Assembly: GCF_044385915.1 (NCBI RefSeq)
Contig: NZ_JBISCC010000126.1
Location: 62,001-126,000 of the forward strand
DNA: 64,000 nucleotides
Direction of reading: 5' to 3'
Origin: Thalassobellus citreus
GTDB taxonomy: Bacteria; Bacteroidota; Bacteroidia; Flavobacteriales; Flavobacteriaceae
Both the position numbers and the translations under genes were made by a program. The notes beneath the pieces are model-generated. The model was not told the origin of the DNA, made no database searches, and saw only the letters and a list, made by a program, of their open reading frames with translations. Shown piece by piece: positions 54,014-62,794 of this stretch. Numbering within the stretch: position 1 is the stretch's first letter; each line of letters begins with the position of its first letter.

Positions 54014-54376
54014 TTACTTTTTACGCTTATCTGTCATTTTTATAGTCACTTTTGCAACATCACCACCTATAGGCGGGTTTAATTTACTAACCCAAACAGT
54101 GGCTTTTTTTACTAATTTATCTTCGTTAAAAATTCTATTTAAAATACGTTTTGCAACCGTTTCAAGTAGCTGAGAAGCAATATCCATTTCTTCTTTTATA
54201 ATCCGGTTTAAAAACACGTAATCTACAGTGTCACTTAAATCATCTGTCTTTGCCGAGTTTTGTAAATCGGCATCAACTTCTAAATCTACACGATAATCAC
54301 TTCCTATTTTTGTTTCTTCTTTTAAACAACCATGGTATGCAAATACCCGAATGTTTTCAACTTTTATTTTTCCCAT
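54014..54376 (-). CDS. folB: Dihydroneopterin aldolase
   Basis: This 120-residue protein has the family pattern IRVFAYHGCLKEETKIGSDY at the N-terminus, then SDTVDYVFLNRIIKEEM and the ending WVSKLNPPIGGDVAKVTIKM, including the catalytic lysine in the C-terminal KLNPP loop. It converts dihydroneopterin to 6-hydroxymethyl-dihydropterin in folate synthesis. Divergent from glnS, with an 80-base shared promoter region. Confidence 0.95.
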   Translation of the reverse strand: MGKIKVENIRVFAYHGCLKEETKIGSDYRVDLEVDADLQNSAKTDDLSDTVDYVFLNRIIKEEMDIASQLLETVAKRILNRIFNEDKLVKKATVWVSKLNPPIGGDVAKVTIKMTDKRKK

Positions 54377-54456
54377 TAGCTTCTTAAACTTATTAAGCTA
54401 AAATAGTTTGAATTTCCGTAATTTTGAAGCTTATTTAGTTGAAATAAATATTAAGT

Positions 54457-56454
54457 ATGTCTGAAGAAAGAAAATCACTCAATTTTATTGAGCAAATTAT
54501 AGAAGAAGATTTGGCAAACGGAATGTCTAAAAATGACTTACGTTTTCGTTTTCCTCCAGAACCTAATGGCTATTTGCATATAGGTCATACAAAAGCTATA
54601 GGTATAAGTTTTGGTTTGGGAGAAAAATATAATGCACCTGTAAACCTTCGTTTTGACGATACAAACCCTGCAAAAGAAGAGCAAGAATATGTTGATGCTA
54701 TCAAAGAAGATATTGCTTGGTTAGGTTATAAGTGGGATAAAGAATTATTCTCATCAGATTATTTTCAACAACTGTATGATTGGGCTATTCATTTTATAAA
54801 AGAAGGAAAAGCCTATGTAGATTCGCAGTCTAGTGAAGCTATGGCAGAACAAAAAGGAACGCCCACACAACCAGGAGTTGATGGTCCGTATAGAAATAGA
54901 ACAGTAGCTGAAAACCTTGATTTATTTGAACGCATGAAAGCGGGCGAGTTTGAAGAAGGTGAACACATTTTGCGTGCTAAAATAGATATGCAACATGTAA
55001 ATATGTTGATGCGTGATCCTATTATGTATCGTGTTTTAAAGAAACATCATCATAGAACAGCAAACGATTGGTGTATTTACCCAATGTACGATTGGACGCA
55101 TGGAGAGAGCGATTATATTGAACAAATTTCACATTCTTTATGTTCCTTAGAATTTAAACCACACAGAGAACTTTACGATTGGTTTTTAGACCAAGTTATA
55201 GACACCAATTTAATTAGACCAAAACAACGTGAATTTGCACGTTTAAATTTAAGTTATACCATTATGAGTAAGCGTAAGCTTCTTAAATTGGTTGAAGATA
55301 AAATTGTAGCTGGATGGGATGACCCTAGAATGCCAACTATTTCTGGCTTACGCCGAAGAGGATATACACCTAATTCACTTAGAAAATTTGTAGAAACTGT
55401 TGGTGTTGCAAAGCGCGATAATGTTATTGATGTATCGCTTTTAGAGTTTTGTATTCGTGAAGATTTAAATAAAACAGCACCACGAGTTATGGCTGTTTTA
55501 GATTCTGTGAAATTAGTAATTACTAATTATCCAGAAGGAAAAGAAGAGTGGTTAGAAGCAGAGAACAATCAAGAAGATGATAGTGCAGGCTTTAGAAAAG
55601 TGCCGTTTTCAAAAGAATTATATATTGAAAAAGAGGATTTTAAAGAAGAAGCTGGTAATAAGTTCTTTAGATTGAAGTTAGGTGGAGAAGTAAGACTTAA
55701 AAACGCGTACATAATTAAAGCTGAAAGTGTTGAAAAAGATGCTAATGGAAACATTACAGAAATTCATTGTACGTATTCCGAAGATACTTCTAAAAGAGTA
55801 AAAGGTACCTTGCATTGGGTATCTATAAAACATGCTGTAAAAGCTGAAGTTAGAGAATATGATCGTTTGTTTATTGATGAAGCACCAGATAGCCATCAAG
55901 ACAAAGATTTTATGGAATTTATAAATCCTGATTCTTTAAAAACTATTGAAGCTTTTGTAGAGCCTAGTTTATTAGAAGCTAAAGTAGGAGAGCGGTTCCA
56001 GTTTCAACGTTTAGGTTATTTTAATGTAGATAATGATTCGTCTTCAGATAAATTAGTATTTAATAAAACGGTTGGTTTACGCGATACTTGGGCAAAACAA
56101 AAACCTAAGCCTCAACAACAAGCGGTAAAGCCAAATAACAATCAGCAATCACAACGAAAAGCTATTGATGTGATTCAAAAATTAGGTAAAAAATACACCA
56201 ATTTACCAGAAATAAAACAGCAAAAGGTTAAAGAAGAAATTCAAGAACTTGCTAAAAATGTAACTTATGATGAATTGCAACCTCTTTTTAATACAGCCGT
56301 AAAAAAAGCAGGAACACGTATTGCAGTAGCTATTACTTTAGGCGTTTTATTAGAAAACGGACTAGAAAAGAATGATGCTGTAAACGAATTTATAGCAAAA
56401 GTACTTGAAGATAAAAATGATCTTTTAGTTAATGAAGCTAATACTCTTAAATAA
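54457..56454 (+). CDS. glnS: Glutamine--tRNA ligase with C-terminal extension
   Basis: This 665-residue class I synthetase has the HIGH motif in PPEPNGYLHIGHTKA (about residues 29-43) and the second ATP motif in YTIMSKRKLL. The anticodon-binding beta-barrels end near residue 555. The last 95 residues (from about QKLGKKYTNLPEIKQQK) are an extra helical domain resembling the YqeY/GatB tail that strengthens tRNA binding in some GlnRS. It charges tRNA-Gln directly. Confidence 0.95.
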   Translation: MSEERKSLNFIEQIIEEDLANGMSKNDLRFRFPPEPNGYLHIGHTKAIGISFGLGEKYNAPVNLRFDDTNPAKEEQEYVDAIKEDIAWLGYKWDKELFSSDYFQQLYDWAIHFIKEGKAYVDSQSSEAMAEQKGTPTQPGVDGPYRNRTVAENLDLFERMKAGEFEEGEHILRAKIDMQHVNMLMRDPIMYRVLKKHHHRTANDWCIYPMYDWTHGESDYIEQISHSLCSLEFKPHRELYDWFLDQVIDTNLIRPKQREFARLNLSYTIMSKRKLLKLVEDKIVAGWDDPRMPTISGLRRRGYTPNSLRKFVETVGVAKRDNVIDVSLLEFCIREDLNKTAPRVMAVLDSVKLVITNYPEGKEEWLEAENNQEDDSAGFRKVPFSKELYIEKEDFKEEAGNKFFRLKLGGEVRLKNAYIIKAESVEKDANGNITEIHCTYSEDTSKRVKGTLHWVSIKHAVKAEVREYDRLFIDEAPDSHQDKDFMEFINPDSLKTIEAFVEPSLLEAKVGERFQFQRLGYFNVDNDSSSDKLVFNKTVGLRDTWAKQKPKPQQQAVKPNNNQQSQRKAIDVIQKLGKKYTNLPEIKQQKVKEEIQELAKNVTYDELQPLFNTAVKKAGTRIAVAITLGVLLENGLEKNDAVNEFIAKVLEDKNDLLVNEANTLK

Positions 56455-56517
56455 ACATTTAATTATCAGTTTTTTAAAAAGTATTATATTTAACTTCTAA
56501 CTAAATACTATATTATT

Positions 56518-56997
56518 ATGGAAATGAATTTTTTAGCAATTTTAGTTGCTGCATTAGTACCCATGGCTTTAGGTTTTTTATGGTATGGTCCAATGCTTTT
56601 TCAAAAGGCTTGGATGCGAGAATCAGGAATGACAGAAGAGAAAATTAATAGCGGAAATATGGCTGTTATTTTTGGCGTATCATTTGTTCTTGCAGTTTTA
56701 TTAGCGCTTTTTTTGCCTACTGTAACTATTCATCAAATGGGAGCTTTTAGTTTGGTACAAGGCGATTTAGGTATTTTGCCTTCGTATGATGCTTTTATGG
56801 CAGATTATTCAAATGAATTTAGAACTTTTAAGCACGGTGTTTTTCATGGTGCTTTGGTTGGAATATTTTTTGTTTTACCAATAATGGGAACAAATGCTTT
56901 ATTTGAACGTAAGAGCTGGAAACATATTCTTATTAATGTTGGATATTGGACACTAACTATTGCCATTATGGGAGGAATAGTTTGTGCTTGGAGATAA
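56518..56997 (+). CDS. DUF1761 family membrane protein
   Basis: This 159-residue protein has four membrane spans and the family's opening LVAALVPMALGFLWYGPMLFQKAWM, followed by a SGMTEEKI loop and a terminal NVGYWTLTIAIMGGIVCAW. Function unknown; small integral membrane protein of Bacteroidetes and other bacteria. Followed by a terminator. Confidence 0.85.
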   Translation: MEMNFLAILVAALVPMALGFLWYGPMLFQKAWMRESGMTEEKINSGNMAVIFGVSFVLAVLLALFLPTVTIHQMGAFSLVQGDLGILPSYDAFMADYSNEFRTFKHGVFHGALVGIFFVLPIMGTNALFERKSWKHILINVGYWTLTIAIMGGIVCAWR

Positions 56998-57023
56998 TAT
57001 TTTTGTAATTTTATAACATAAAT

Positions 57024-57056
57024 AAAGACTGAAGTGTGTAACTTCAGTCTTTTTAT
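57024..57056 (+). terminator. Rho-independent terminator after the DUF1761 gene
   Basis: A perfect 12-bp stem AAAGACTGAAGT / ACTTCAGTCTTT with a 5-base loop and T-run. Confidence 0.92.
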
Positions 57057-57062
57057 TTTCTA

Positions 57063-58226
57063 TTGAAAACACATTATATTTATAATTCATATAAAGAACT
57101 TCCAGAATCTTGGAAGCATATTACCGAACATGATGTTTTTTTACAACCTAATTATTTTGCTGCTTTAGAAGACGCGTCTCCAGAAAACATTCAGTTTTTT
57201 TATGTGGGTATTTTTAAGAACGATGTTTTAGTAGGAGTTGCTGTTGTACAACGCGTACAATTGTATTTAAAAGATATGTTTCGAAAAACAGAAGTTTCTT
57301 GTTTTAGAGAAGCTTTTAAAAGTTTGGTTTCTAAAATAGTAAGAGGAAACATTTTGGTGGTTGGTAATATGATGCATACGGGGCAACACGGTGTGTTTTA
57401 TGATACAAATAGCATATCGCAATCAGAATACTTAAAAATTGTTTTCGATGCCTTAAATACGCTTAAAATCAATATTAAAACAACTCAAAAGAAAACAATT
57501 AGAGCCATCATGCTCAAAGATTTTTTTGAAGCAGATGCTATTCATGAAAGTAAAGCGTTTTTTCTTTCTCATAAATTACATCATGTGTATGTACAGCCAA
57601 ATATGACGATGCGTGTTAATCCTAATTGGTTAACTATTGAAGATTATCTGGCTAGTTTGAAAAAAAAGTATAAAAACCGTTATAAACGAGCAAAAAAGAA
57701 ACTAGGAGTAATAACTTGTACAGAATTAGATTTAAAAACTGTTGAAGTACATTCCGAAAGACTTCATCAATTATATTTAAATGTTTCTAATAATGCTAAG
57801 TTCAACACGTTTGTTTTACCTCAAAATCATTTTTATAATTTAAAACTTCAGCTAAAAGAATCGTTTAAAGTTTTTGGTTATTATTTAGATAATGAATTAA
57901 TAGGGTTTTACACTTTAATTTTAAATGGCGATGATTTAGAAACTTATTTTTTAGGTTACGATACGCTGCATCAATATCCGAATCAGCTGTATCTAAATAT
58001 GCTGTATGATATGGTGAAATTTGCTATTGAAAATAAGTTTTCAAATATTGTATATGCACGAACAGCTATGGAAATAAAAAGCTCGGTAGGAGCTAAGCCA
58101 GAACCTATGAGTGTTTATATAAAACATACCAATGGTTTTGTAAATGCTGTTTTAAAGCAAATTTTTAAGTTGATGCACCCAAAACAAGATTGGGAAGAAC
58201 GCCATACTTTTAATTCCAGTTATTAA
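57063..58226 (+). CDS. GNAT/BioF2-like acyltransferase-type protein
   Basis: This 387-residue protein starts from a TTG at 57063 (peptide KTHYIYNSYKELPESWKHI). The C-terminal half has a FemAB/GNAT-like domain: KKKYKNRYKRAKKKLG, then YYLDNELIGFYTLILNGDDLETYFLGYD and NIVYARTAMEIKSSVGAKPE. Proteins with this layout are usually annotated as peptidoglycan- or lipid-related acyltransferases; the substrate is unknown. No signal peptide. The start is uncertain because the TTG lies only seven bases after the terminator. Confidence 0.72.
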   Translation: MKTHYIYNSYKELPESWKHITEHDVFLQPNYFAALEDASPENIQFFYVGIFKNDVLVGVAVVQRVQLYLKDMFRKTEVSCFREAFKSLVSKIVRGNILVVGNMMHTGQHGVFYDTNSISQSEYLKIVFDALNTLKINIKTTQKKTIRAIMLKDFFEADAIHESKAFFLSHKLHHVYVQPNMTMRVNPNWLTIEDYLASLKKKYKNRYKRAKKKLGVITCTELDLKTVEVHSERLHQLYLNVSNNAKFNTFVLPQNHFYNLKLQLKESFKVFGYYLDNELIGFYTLILNGDDLETYFLGYDTLHQYPNQLYLNMLYDMVKFAIENKFSNIVYARTAMEIKSSVGAKPEPMSVYIKHTNGFVNAVLKQIFKLMHPKQDWEERHTFNSSY

Positions 58227-58247
58227 TTGATACATAGTATAAATGTA

Positions 58248-58276
58248 AAAGCCTCGAAAATTTAATTTCAAGGCTT
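58248..58276. terminator. Bidirectional terminator between converging genes
   Basis: AAAGCCT-C-GAAA pairs with TTTC-A-AGGCTTT (one mismatch), with flanking A and T runs usable from both strands. Confidence 0.75.
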
Positions 58277-58299
58277 TCAGTTATTTATTTAAATGAGAT

Positions 58300-59223
58300 T
58301 TACTCTTCTTTTTTCTTTTTAGCATCTTTCATGGCTTCTCCAATTTGGTTACTTGCTGTAAAACTGGCAACCATATCGTTTAACATATTACTTCCTGCTT
58401 GAGGCGAGTTTGGTAACAAAATTAAGTTACTATTTGTTTCTTGTCCAATAGCCTGTAAAGTATCGTAATGTTGAGTCACAACAATTAATGCAGAAGCTTC
58501 TTGAGAGTTAATTCCAACTCTATTTAATACATCAACAGATTCTTCTAAACCACGCGCAATTTCACGACGTTGATCTGCAATACCTTGTCCTTGTAAACGT
58601 TTGCTTTCTGCTTCAGCTTTTGCTTTTTCAACAATTAAAATTCTAGCAGCATCACCTTCATATTGTGCCGCCGTTTTTTCTCTATCGGCTGCATTAATAC
58701 GGTTCATGGCTTCTTTTACTTGTGCATCAGGATCAATATCGGTTACTAAGGTTTTAATAATATCGTAACCATATTCCATCATAGCATCATTTAATTCAGA
58801 TTTTACAGCAATGGCAATATCATCCTTTTTTAAGAATACATCATCTAAAATCATTTTAGGAACTTCGGCACGTACTACATCAAATACATAAGAGGTTATT
58901 TGTTCGTGCGGATAATCTAATTTATAAAAAGCTTCATATACTTTTTCGCGTATTACTTTGTATTGTACTGATACTTTTAGTTTTACAAATACATCATCTT
59001 TAGTTTTGGTTTCTACAATAACATCTAATTGTTGAATTTTTAAACTTATACGACCAGCAATTCTATCTATTAAAGGAATTTTAAAGCGTAAACCAGAATG
59101 ACGAATGGCGTTAAACCTTCCAAAACGTTCAATAATTGCAGCGGTTTGTTGTTTAACTGTAAAAGCAAATGAGATTAAAATAAATAATCCAATAAGAATG
59201 AGTGGAATGTAAATGAAGTTCAT
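58300..59223 (-). CDS. SPFH/band 7 family membrane protein
   Basis: This 307-residue protein has one N-terminal span (MNFIYIPLILIGLFILISFAF) and the SPFH domain (TAAIIERFGRFNAIRHSGLRFKIPLID) followed by a long alanine- and glutamate-rich coiled coil. The layout matches paraslipin/QmcA-type proteins that form membrane scaffolds and interact with FtsH proteases. The tail ends in charged KDAKKKKEE. Confidence 0.92.
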   Translation of the reverse strand: MNFIYIPLILIGLFILISFAFTVKQQTAAIIERFGRFNAIRHSGLRFKIPLIDRIAGRISLKIQQLDVIVETKTKDDVFVKLKVSVQYKVIREKVYEAFYKLDYPHEQITSYVFDVVRAEVPKMILDDVFLKKDDIAIAVKSELNDAMMEYGYDIIKTLVTDIDPDAQVKEAMNRINAADREKTAAQYEGDAARILIVEKAKAEAESKRLQGQGIADQRREIARGLEESVDVLNRVGINSQEASALIVVTQHYDTLQAIGQETNSNLILLPNSPQAGSNMLNDMVASFTASNQIGEAMKDAKKKKEE

Positions 59224-59300
59224 AATATGTTATTTAAAATGGTTAAGAAAATTGATTTACTAAATTAAGTTATATTTGTCCATTTAACCCTAAAATTAGT

Positions 59301-59984
59301 ATGAAAAAAGTACAACTTCTCTTATTAGTAGTTCTAATGCTATGTTTTGTTACAAAAAGTTTTTCACAAAAAGGAAATTATAGAATTAGTAATGGTATTG
59401 GCATTTTTGGAGGCATAACAAAATTGGATATTACAACTAATAATTTTACAACAAAACAAGGCGATGGTTTTATGGGTGGTTTGTTGGCAATCGTTGATAT
59501 TCCTCATCGTTGGTATAATATAAGTTTTGGTATGCAACTATCTGAAAGTACTATAGGAATTTTAGGCAGACCAAATATTTCTAGTACTTCTAATGAATTT
59601 ATAGATTACAAAATGTTTGCTGCTCAAGTAGCATTATTAGGGCATATAAAAGTGATTCCAAAACATTTTACTATTGATGTTGGCCCAATGTTACAATACA
59701 ATAGTAAATTAGAATTTAAAGAGAAAGGTCAAGAAGCTTATTTTATAAATAATTATAATAATTTAACAGCTGAAGACATTGCCGATATTTCTCAATTTAA
59801 TTTAAATGGAGCCATTGGTGCATCAGTTGGTATTAAGAATTTTAAGTTAAAAGCTCAATACCTTTATGGCTTTACAAATATTTTAAAGAAATTAGAAAAT
59901 CAAGAGTTAGATACAGTTGGTGGAAGTGATCGTTTTAAAGGAAACCAAACCATGTTGGTTTTGGGTGCTATGGTTTTGTTTTAG
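59301..59984 (+). CDS. Outer-membrane beta-barrel protein
   Basis: This 227-residue protein has a signal peptide cleaved near KSFSQKG. Alternating short amphipathic strands and the terminal QTMLVLGAMVLF indicate a small barrel of the PorT-like/OMP_b-brl group. No specific function is readable. Divergent from the SPFH gene with a 77-base gap. Confidence 0.78.
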   Translation: MKKVQLLLLVVLMLCFVTKSFSQKGNYRISNGIGIFGGITKLDITTNNFTTKQGDGFMGGLLAIVDIPHRWYNISFGMQLSESTIGILGRPNISSTSNEFIDYKMFAAQVALLGHIKVIPKHFTIDVGPMLQYNSKLEFKEKGQEAYFINNYNNLTAEDIADISQFNLNGAIGASVGIKNFKLKAQYLYGFTNILKKLENQELDTVGGSDRFKGNQTMLVLGAMVLF

Positions 59985-60065
59985 TGTTTGTAGTTTTTTA
60001 ACTTTATAAGACACGTTATTGTTGGTAATTTGAAAAATGGGGAGACTATTAGTTTATCAAAAAAA

Positions 60066-60752
60066 CTAAATTGGAATTTCTATACCTAGACCAGTTCTTA
60101 AACCTGACCAATTAGTTTTAACTTTATCTTCATTATTATTCTCTAAATAATAATCGCTATTTTCTTTGAATTTTAATGTGCCACCAAATGTAATATCAAA
60201 CCCTAGAGAGGCCTTAATAATAAAAAACGACAAAGGATATTCATAAATTAATCTTCCTCCAATGCCGAAATTCATAGATTGGAATTTTATATTTTCATTA
60301 GTGATATCTTCTAAGATTTGAGTGTAATTTTCAATTTTTAAATTTGACAACATACTAAAGCCTCTTATAGCTATACTAAAACCTTTTTTAGAGTTAGATA
60401 ATTTAATTTGATATTCGCCTCCAAATGCATAAGCATTCAAAGGCTGAGTTATTCTTATAACTCCAGAATAATCGGAATATGATATTTTTCCTCCTGTTGA
60501 ATTATAACTAAAAAATAGGGACGTATTAATATTGCTTAGTTTATAACCTAGAGTAAAACCAATATTTGAAGGGAAATTATCATTAACCTCTATAGGTATT
60601 TCAGGGATGTCTTTAATAAATTCTTGCTGAAAAGATTTTAAAGAAGCATGTGAAAATGTATTATAATTTAGCTCAATAAAAACACCTCCATTTTGGCTAT
60701 AACTTATTAAACTTATACAGGATAACAAAAATAATATTATTTGCTTTTTCAT
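60066..60752 (-). CDS. Outer-membrane beta-barrel protein (partner of the upstream lipoprotein)
   Basis: This 228-residue protein has a signal peptide cleaved near ISYSQNG. It has beta-strand alternation throughout (FNFGIGGRLIYEYPLSFFIIKA-like strands) and ends GLRTGLGIEIPI, consistent with an 8- to 10-strand barrel. Its start follows the stop of the 636-residue lipoprotein gene after one base, so the two are co-translated and probably work together. Function unknown. Confidence 0.78.
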   Translation of the reverse strand: MKKQIILFLLSCISLISYSQNGGVFIELNYNTFSHASLKSFQQEFIKDIPEIPIEVNDNFPSNIGFTLGYKLSNINTSLFFSYNSTGGKISYSDYSGVIRITQPLNAYAFGGEYQIKLSNSKKGFSIAIRGFSMLSNLKIENYTQILEDITNENIKFQSMNFGIGGRLIYEYPLSFFIIKASLGFDITFGGTLKFKENSDYYLENNNEDKVKTNWSGLRTGLGIEIPI

Positions 60753-60753
60753 T

Positions 60754-62664
60754 CTATTCGTTTATGTAATGATCTAAATAAAACCCCATGCTATATGTAT
60801 AAATTAGTTTACCGCTTTGTAACCAATAAGCTCTAGGGATTTCATTTGGACTCCATATAGAAACAACATTTTTCACTTCAATTCTTTTGAAGTTTGTGGT
60901 AGTAAGATCATAAACGTATGCATAAGATGGTTGTGTATTACTTTGACCAAATTCACTTCTAACAAATAACAACTTATTTGTTGCATTGTCATAATTCATA
61001 ATGTTAATTCTTGTAAAATCACTTAAAGTTGATTTTGTTCTAGTAATCAAATCAAATATAATTGGGTTTCCATCATATGAATTGTAAACACATTTGTTTT
61101 GATTTACGATGAATTCAACCAAATTGACATCGTAGTTGGTATTAGTTTTAACTATTTCATTTATAACTTTATTCTTTATTTCGAAAAAAGCATTGTTGAT
61201 GTAGAAATATCTACCATCATCAGATATTTTAAAATAACCTGATTTACTGGTATTATAAAATAATTCTTTAGTTGTTGAATCATAAAAGCTTATCTGATTA
61301 TTTTGCTCGATAACTATGATATTATTTCGATATTTGATACTTCCAGTTTGTGCTCCAAAGTCTGATAGTTTCCATTGATTTATAATTGAAAGACTATTAC
61401 CCTCGACTAGATATGAAATATCTAGTACATCTATTATTAAGTTACCTGTAGAAGTAATTGTTAAATCTCGGGCATAATTAACACCTTTTGTGGTAATGAA
61501 TTTCGTTTCAACGAGTGCTAAGGTTTCGGAATCTAGTTTTTCAATAGTAATATAATCTGTAGAAGTTCTACTTGACCCCGTTCTTAAAACATAAATAAAA
61601 TTATCAAATTGATTATAAAGAAACTCTCCATGACTACTGCTACTATCATAATCAAATTCTTTATTATAGGAATTAGGAATAAATAATGACCCTTTATAGA
61701 TATCTTCATTCTCAGATTCTTTATATAAGGTAAAGCTAAAACCACCATCATAATTAGGAAATTTAATAGGTTCATCTACTACAATTTCACCTCCATGTGA
61801 ACTTACTTTATGTATTAAATTATTGGAAATGTCATCAAAAGAATAATAGTCGAAATTACTATAAAGTGGATGTTTAGGAATGATTAATTTATATTGATTT
61901 TCGTTTAATATTATCTTTTGCACCTTAAAAGGTTTAATGAAAACACCTACTTTGTTACTTATTGTATTTCCCCTAGAATTTTCAAGATAGATTTGATATT
62001 TAAAGTTATCACCATTTTTGTAGCTTTGTGAATACCTAATAACATTTGTTTCATTATAACTTAGTTCTAAGAGTTCTTGAATTTTTAGATCTAAATAGCT
62101 AATAACAACATCATTATTAGAAATTATTAGTTTAGCCTTATCAAAATTTCTTTTTGATATCGGATTCCAAGTAACATAAAGTGAACCATCAATAATTTCT
62201 GCACTTTTCATAACAACAGTCTCAGGAGGAGATTTGTCAATGATAAAATTGTATTCTTCAGTTTTAATATAAGCCTCAACACCACTTACATCCGCTAAAC
62301 TACCAGACCCTGAAGAAAAAATATACTCAATTTTTAAAATATGATTACCATCTTCTAATGATTCTGCGTCAATAATAAAATCTCCAGTGTTAATTGTGCT
62401 AGTTTGTATTTCAACGTTATCGATATAAATTTTTATTTCATAAAGTAGGTGCTTGTTATTTCCAATATAGTTAAAATTGATTTTTGTTGAGACGTAAATT
62501 ATTTGGTTTTCGCTTAGATCTTTTAGGTTAATAGCTGCCGTTGGATTTTTTTCGGAAACTTCAATAAATGAGTCTTCTGAGAATTCATAGTTACAATTTG
62601 ATAAGGTAATTAATATTGTAAATATTAATAATATCTTATTGAATCTTAGAGATGTTAATTTCAT
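60754..62664 (-). CDS. Large lipoprotein with Ig-like N-terminus and propeller-like C-terminus
   Basis: This 636-residue protein has a lipoprotein signal (TLSNC, cysteine 24). Residues about 40-260 show fibronectin/Ig-like strands (ILKIEYIFSSGSGSL; then PPETVVMKSAEIIDGSLYVTW). Residues about 320-636 show repeated blades (DNFIYVLRTGSSRTSTDYIT, DGRYFYINNAFFEIKNKV, TNKLLFVRSEFGQSNTQPSY) like a beta-propeller. I do not recognise a named family. First gene of a two-gene unit with a barrel protein. Confidence 0.75.
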   Translation of the reverse strand: MKLTSLRFNKILLIFTILITLSNCNYEFSEDSFIEVSEKNPTAAINLKDLSENQIIYVSTKINFNYIGNNKHLLYEIKIYIDNVEIQTSTINTGDFIIDAESLEDGNHILKIEYIFSSGSGSLADVSGVEAYIKTEEYNFIIDKSPPETVVMKSAEIIDGSLYVTWNPISKRNFDKAKLIISNNDVVISYLDLKIQELLELSYNETNVIRYSQSYKNGDNFKYQIYLENSRGNTISNKVGVFIKPFKVQKIILNENQYKLIIPKHPLYSNFDYYSFDDISNNLIHKVSSHGGEIVVDEPIKFPNYDGGFSFTLYKESENEDIYKGSLFIPNSYNKEFDYDSSSSHGEFLYNQFDNFIYVLRTGSSRTSTDYITIEKLDSETLALVETKFITTKGVNYARDLTITSTGNLIIDVLDISYLVEGNSLSIINQWKLSDFGAQTGSIKYRNNIIVIEQNNQISFYDSTTKELFYNTSKSGYFKISDDGRYFYINNAFFEIKNKVINEIVKTNTNYDVNLVEFIVNQNKCVYNSYDGNPIIFDLITRTKSTLSDFTRINIMNYDNATNKLLFVRSEFGQSNTQPSYAYVYDLTTTNFKRIEVKNVVSIWSPNEIPRAYWLQSGKLIYTYSMGFYLDHYINE

Positions 62665-62732
62665 GTATTTTAAGTATTGTATACTTTGCTTACAAATTTA
62701 TAACTTTTTTCTGACTAGAGATGTAGTTCAAC

Positions 62733-62766
62733 AAAAAACCTCTCCATATTTCTATGAAGAGGCTTT
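62733..62766 (-). terminator. Rho-independent terminator of gltX
   Basis: On the reverse strand AAGCCTCTTCATA pairs with TATGGAGAGGTTTT (one wobble position and one mismatch), followed by T. Confidence 0.82.
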
Positions 62767-62794
62767 ATAATTTATACTATACTTTTGGTTATAA

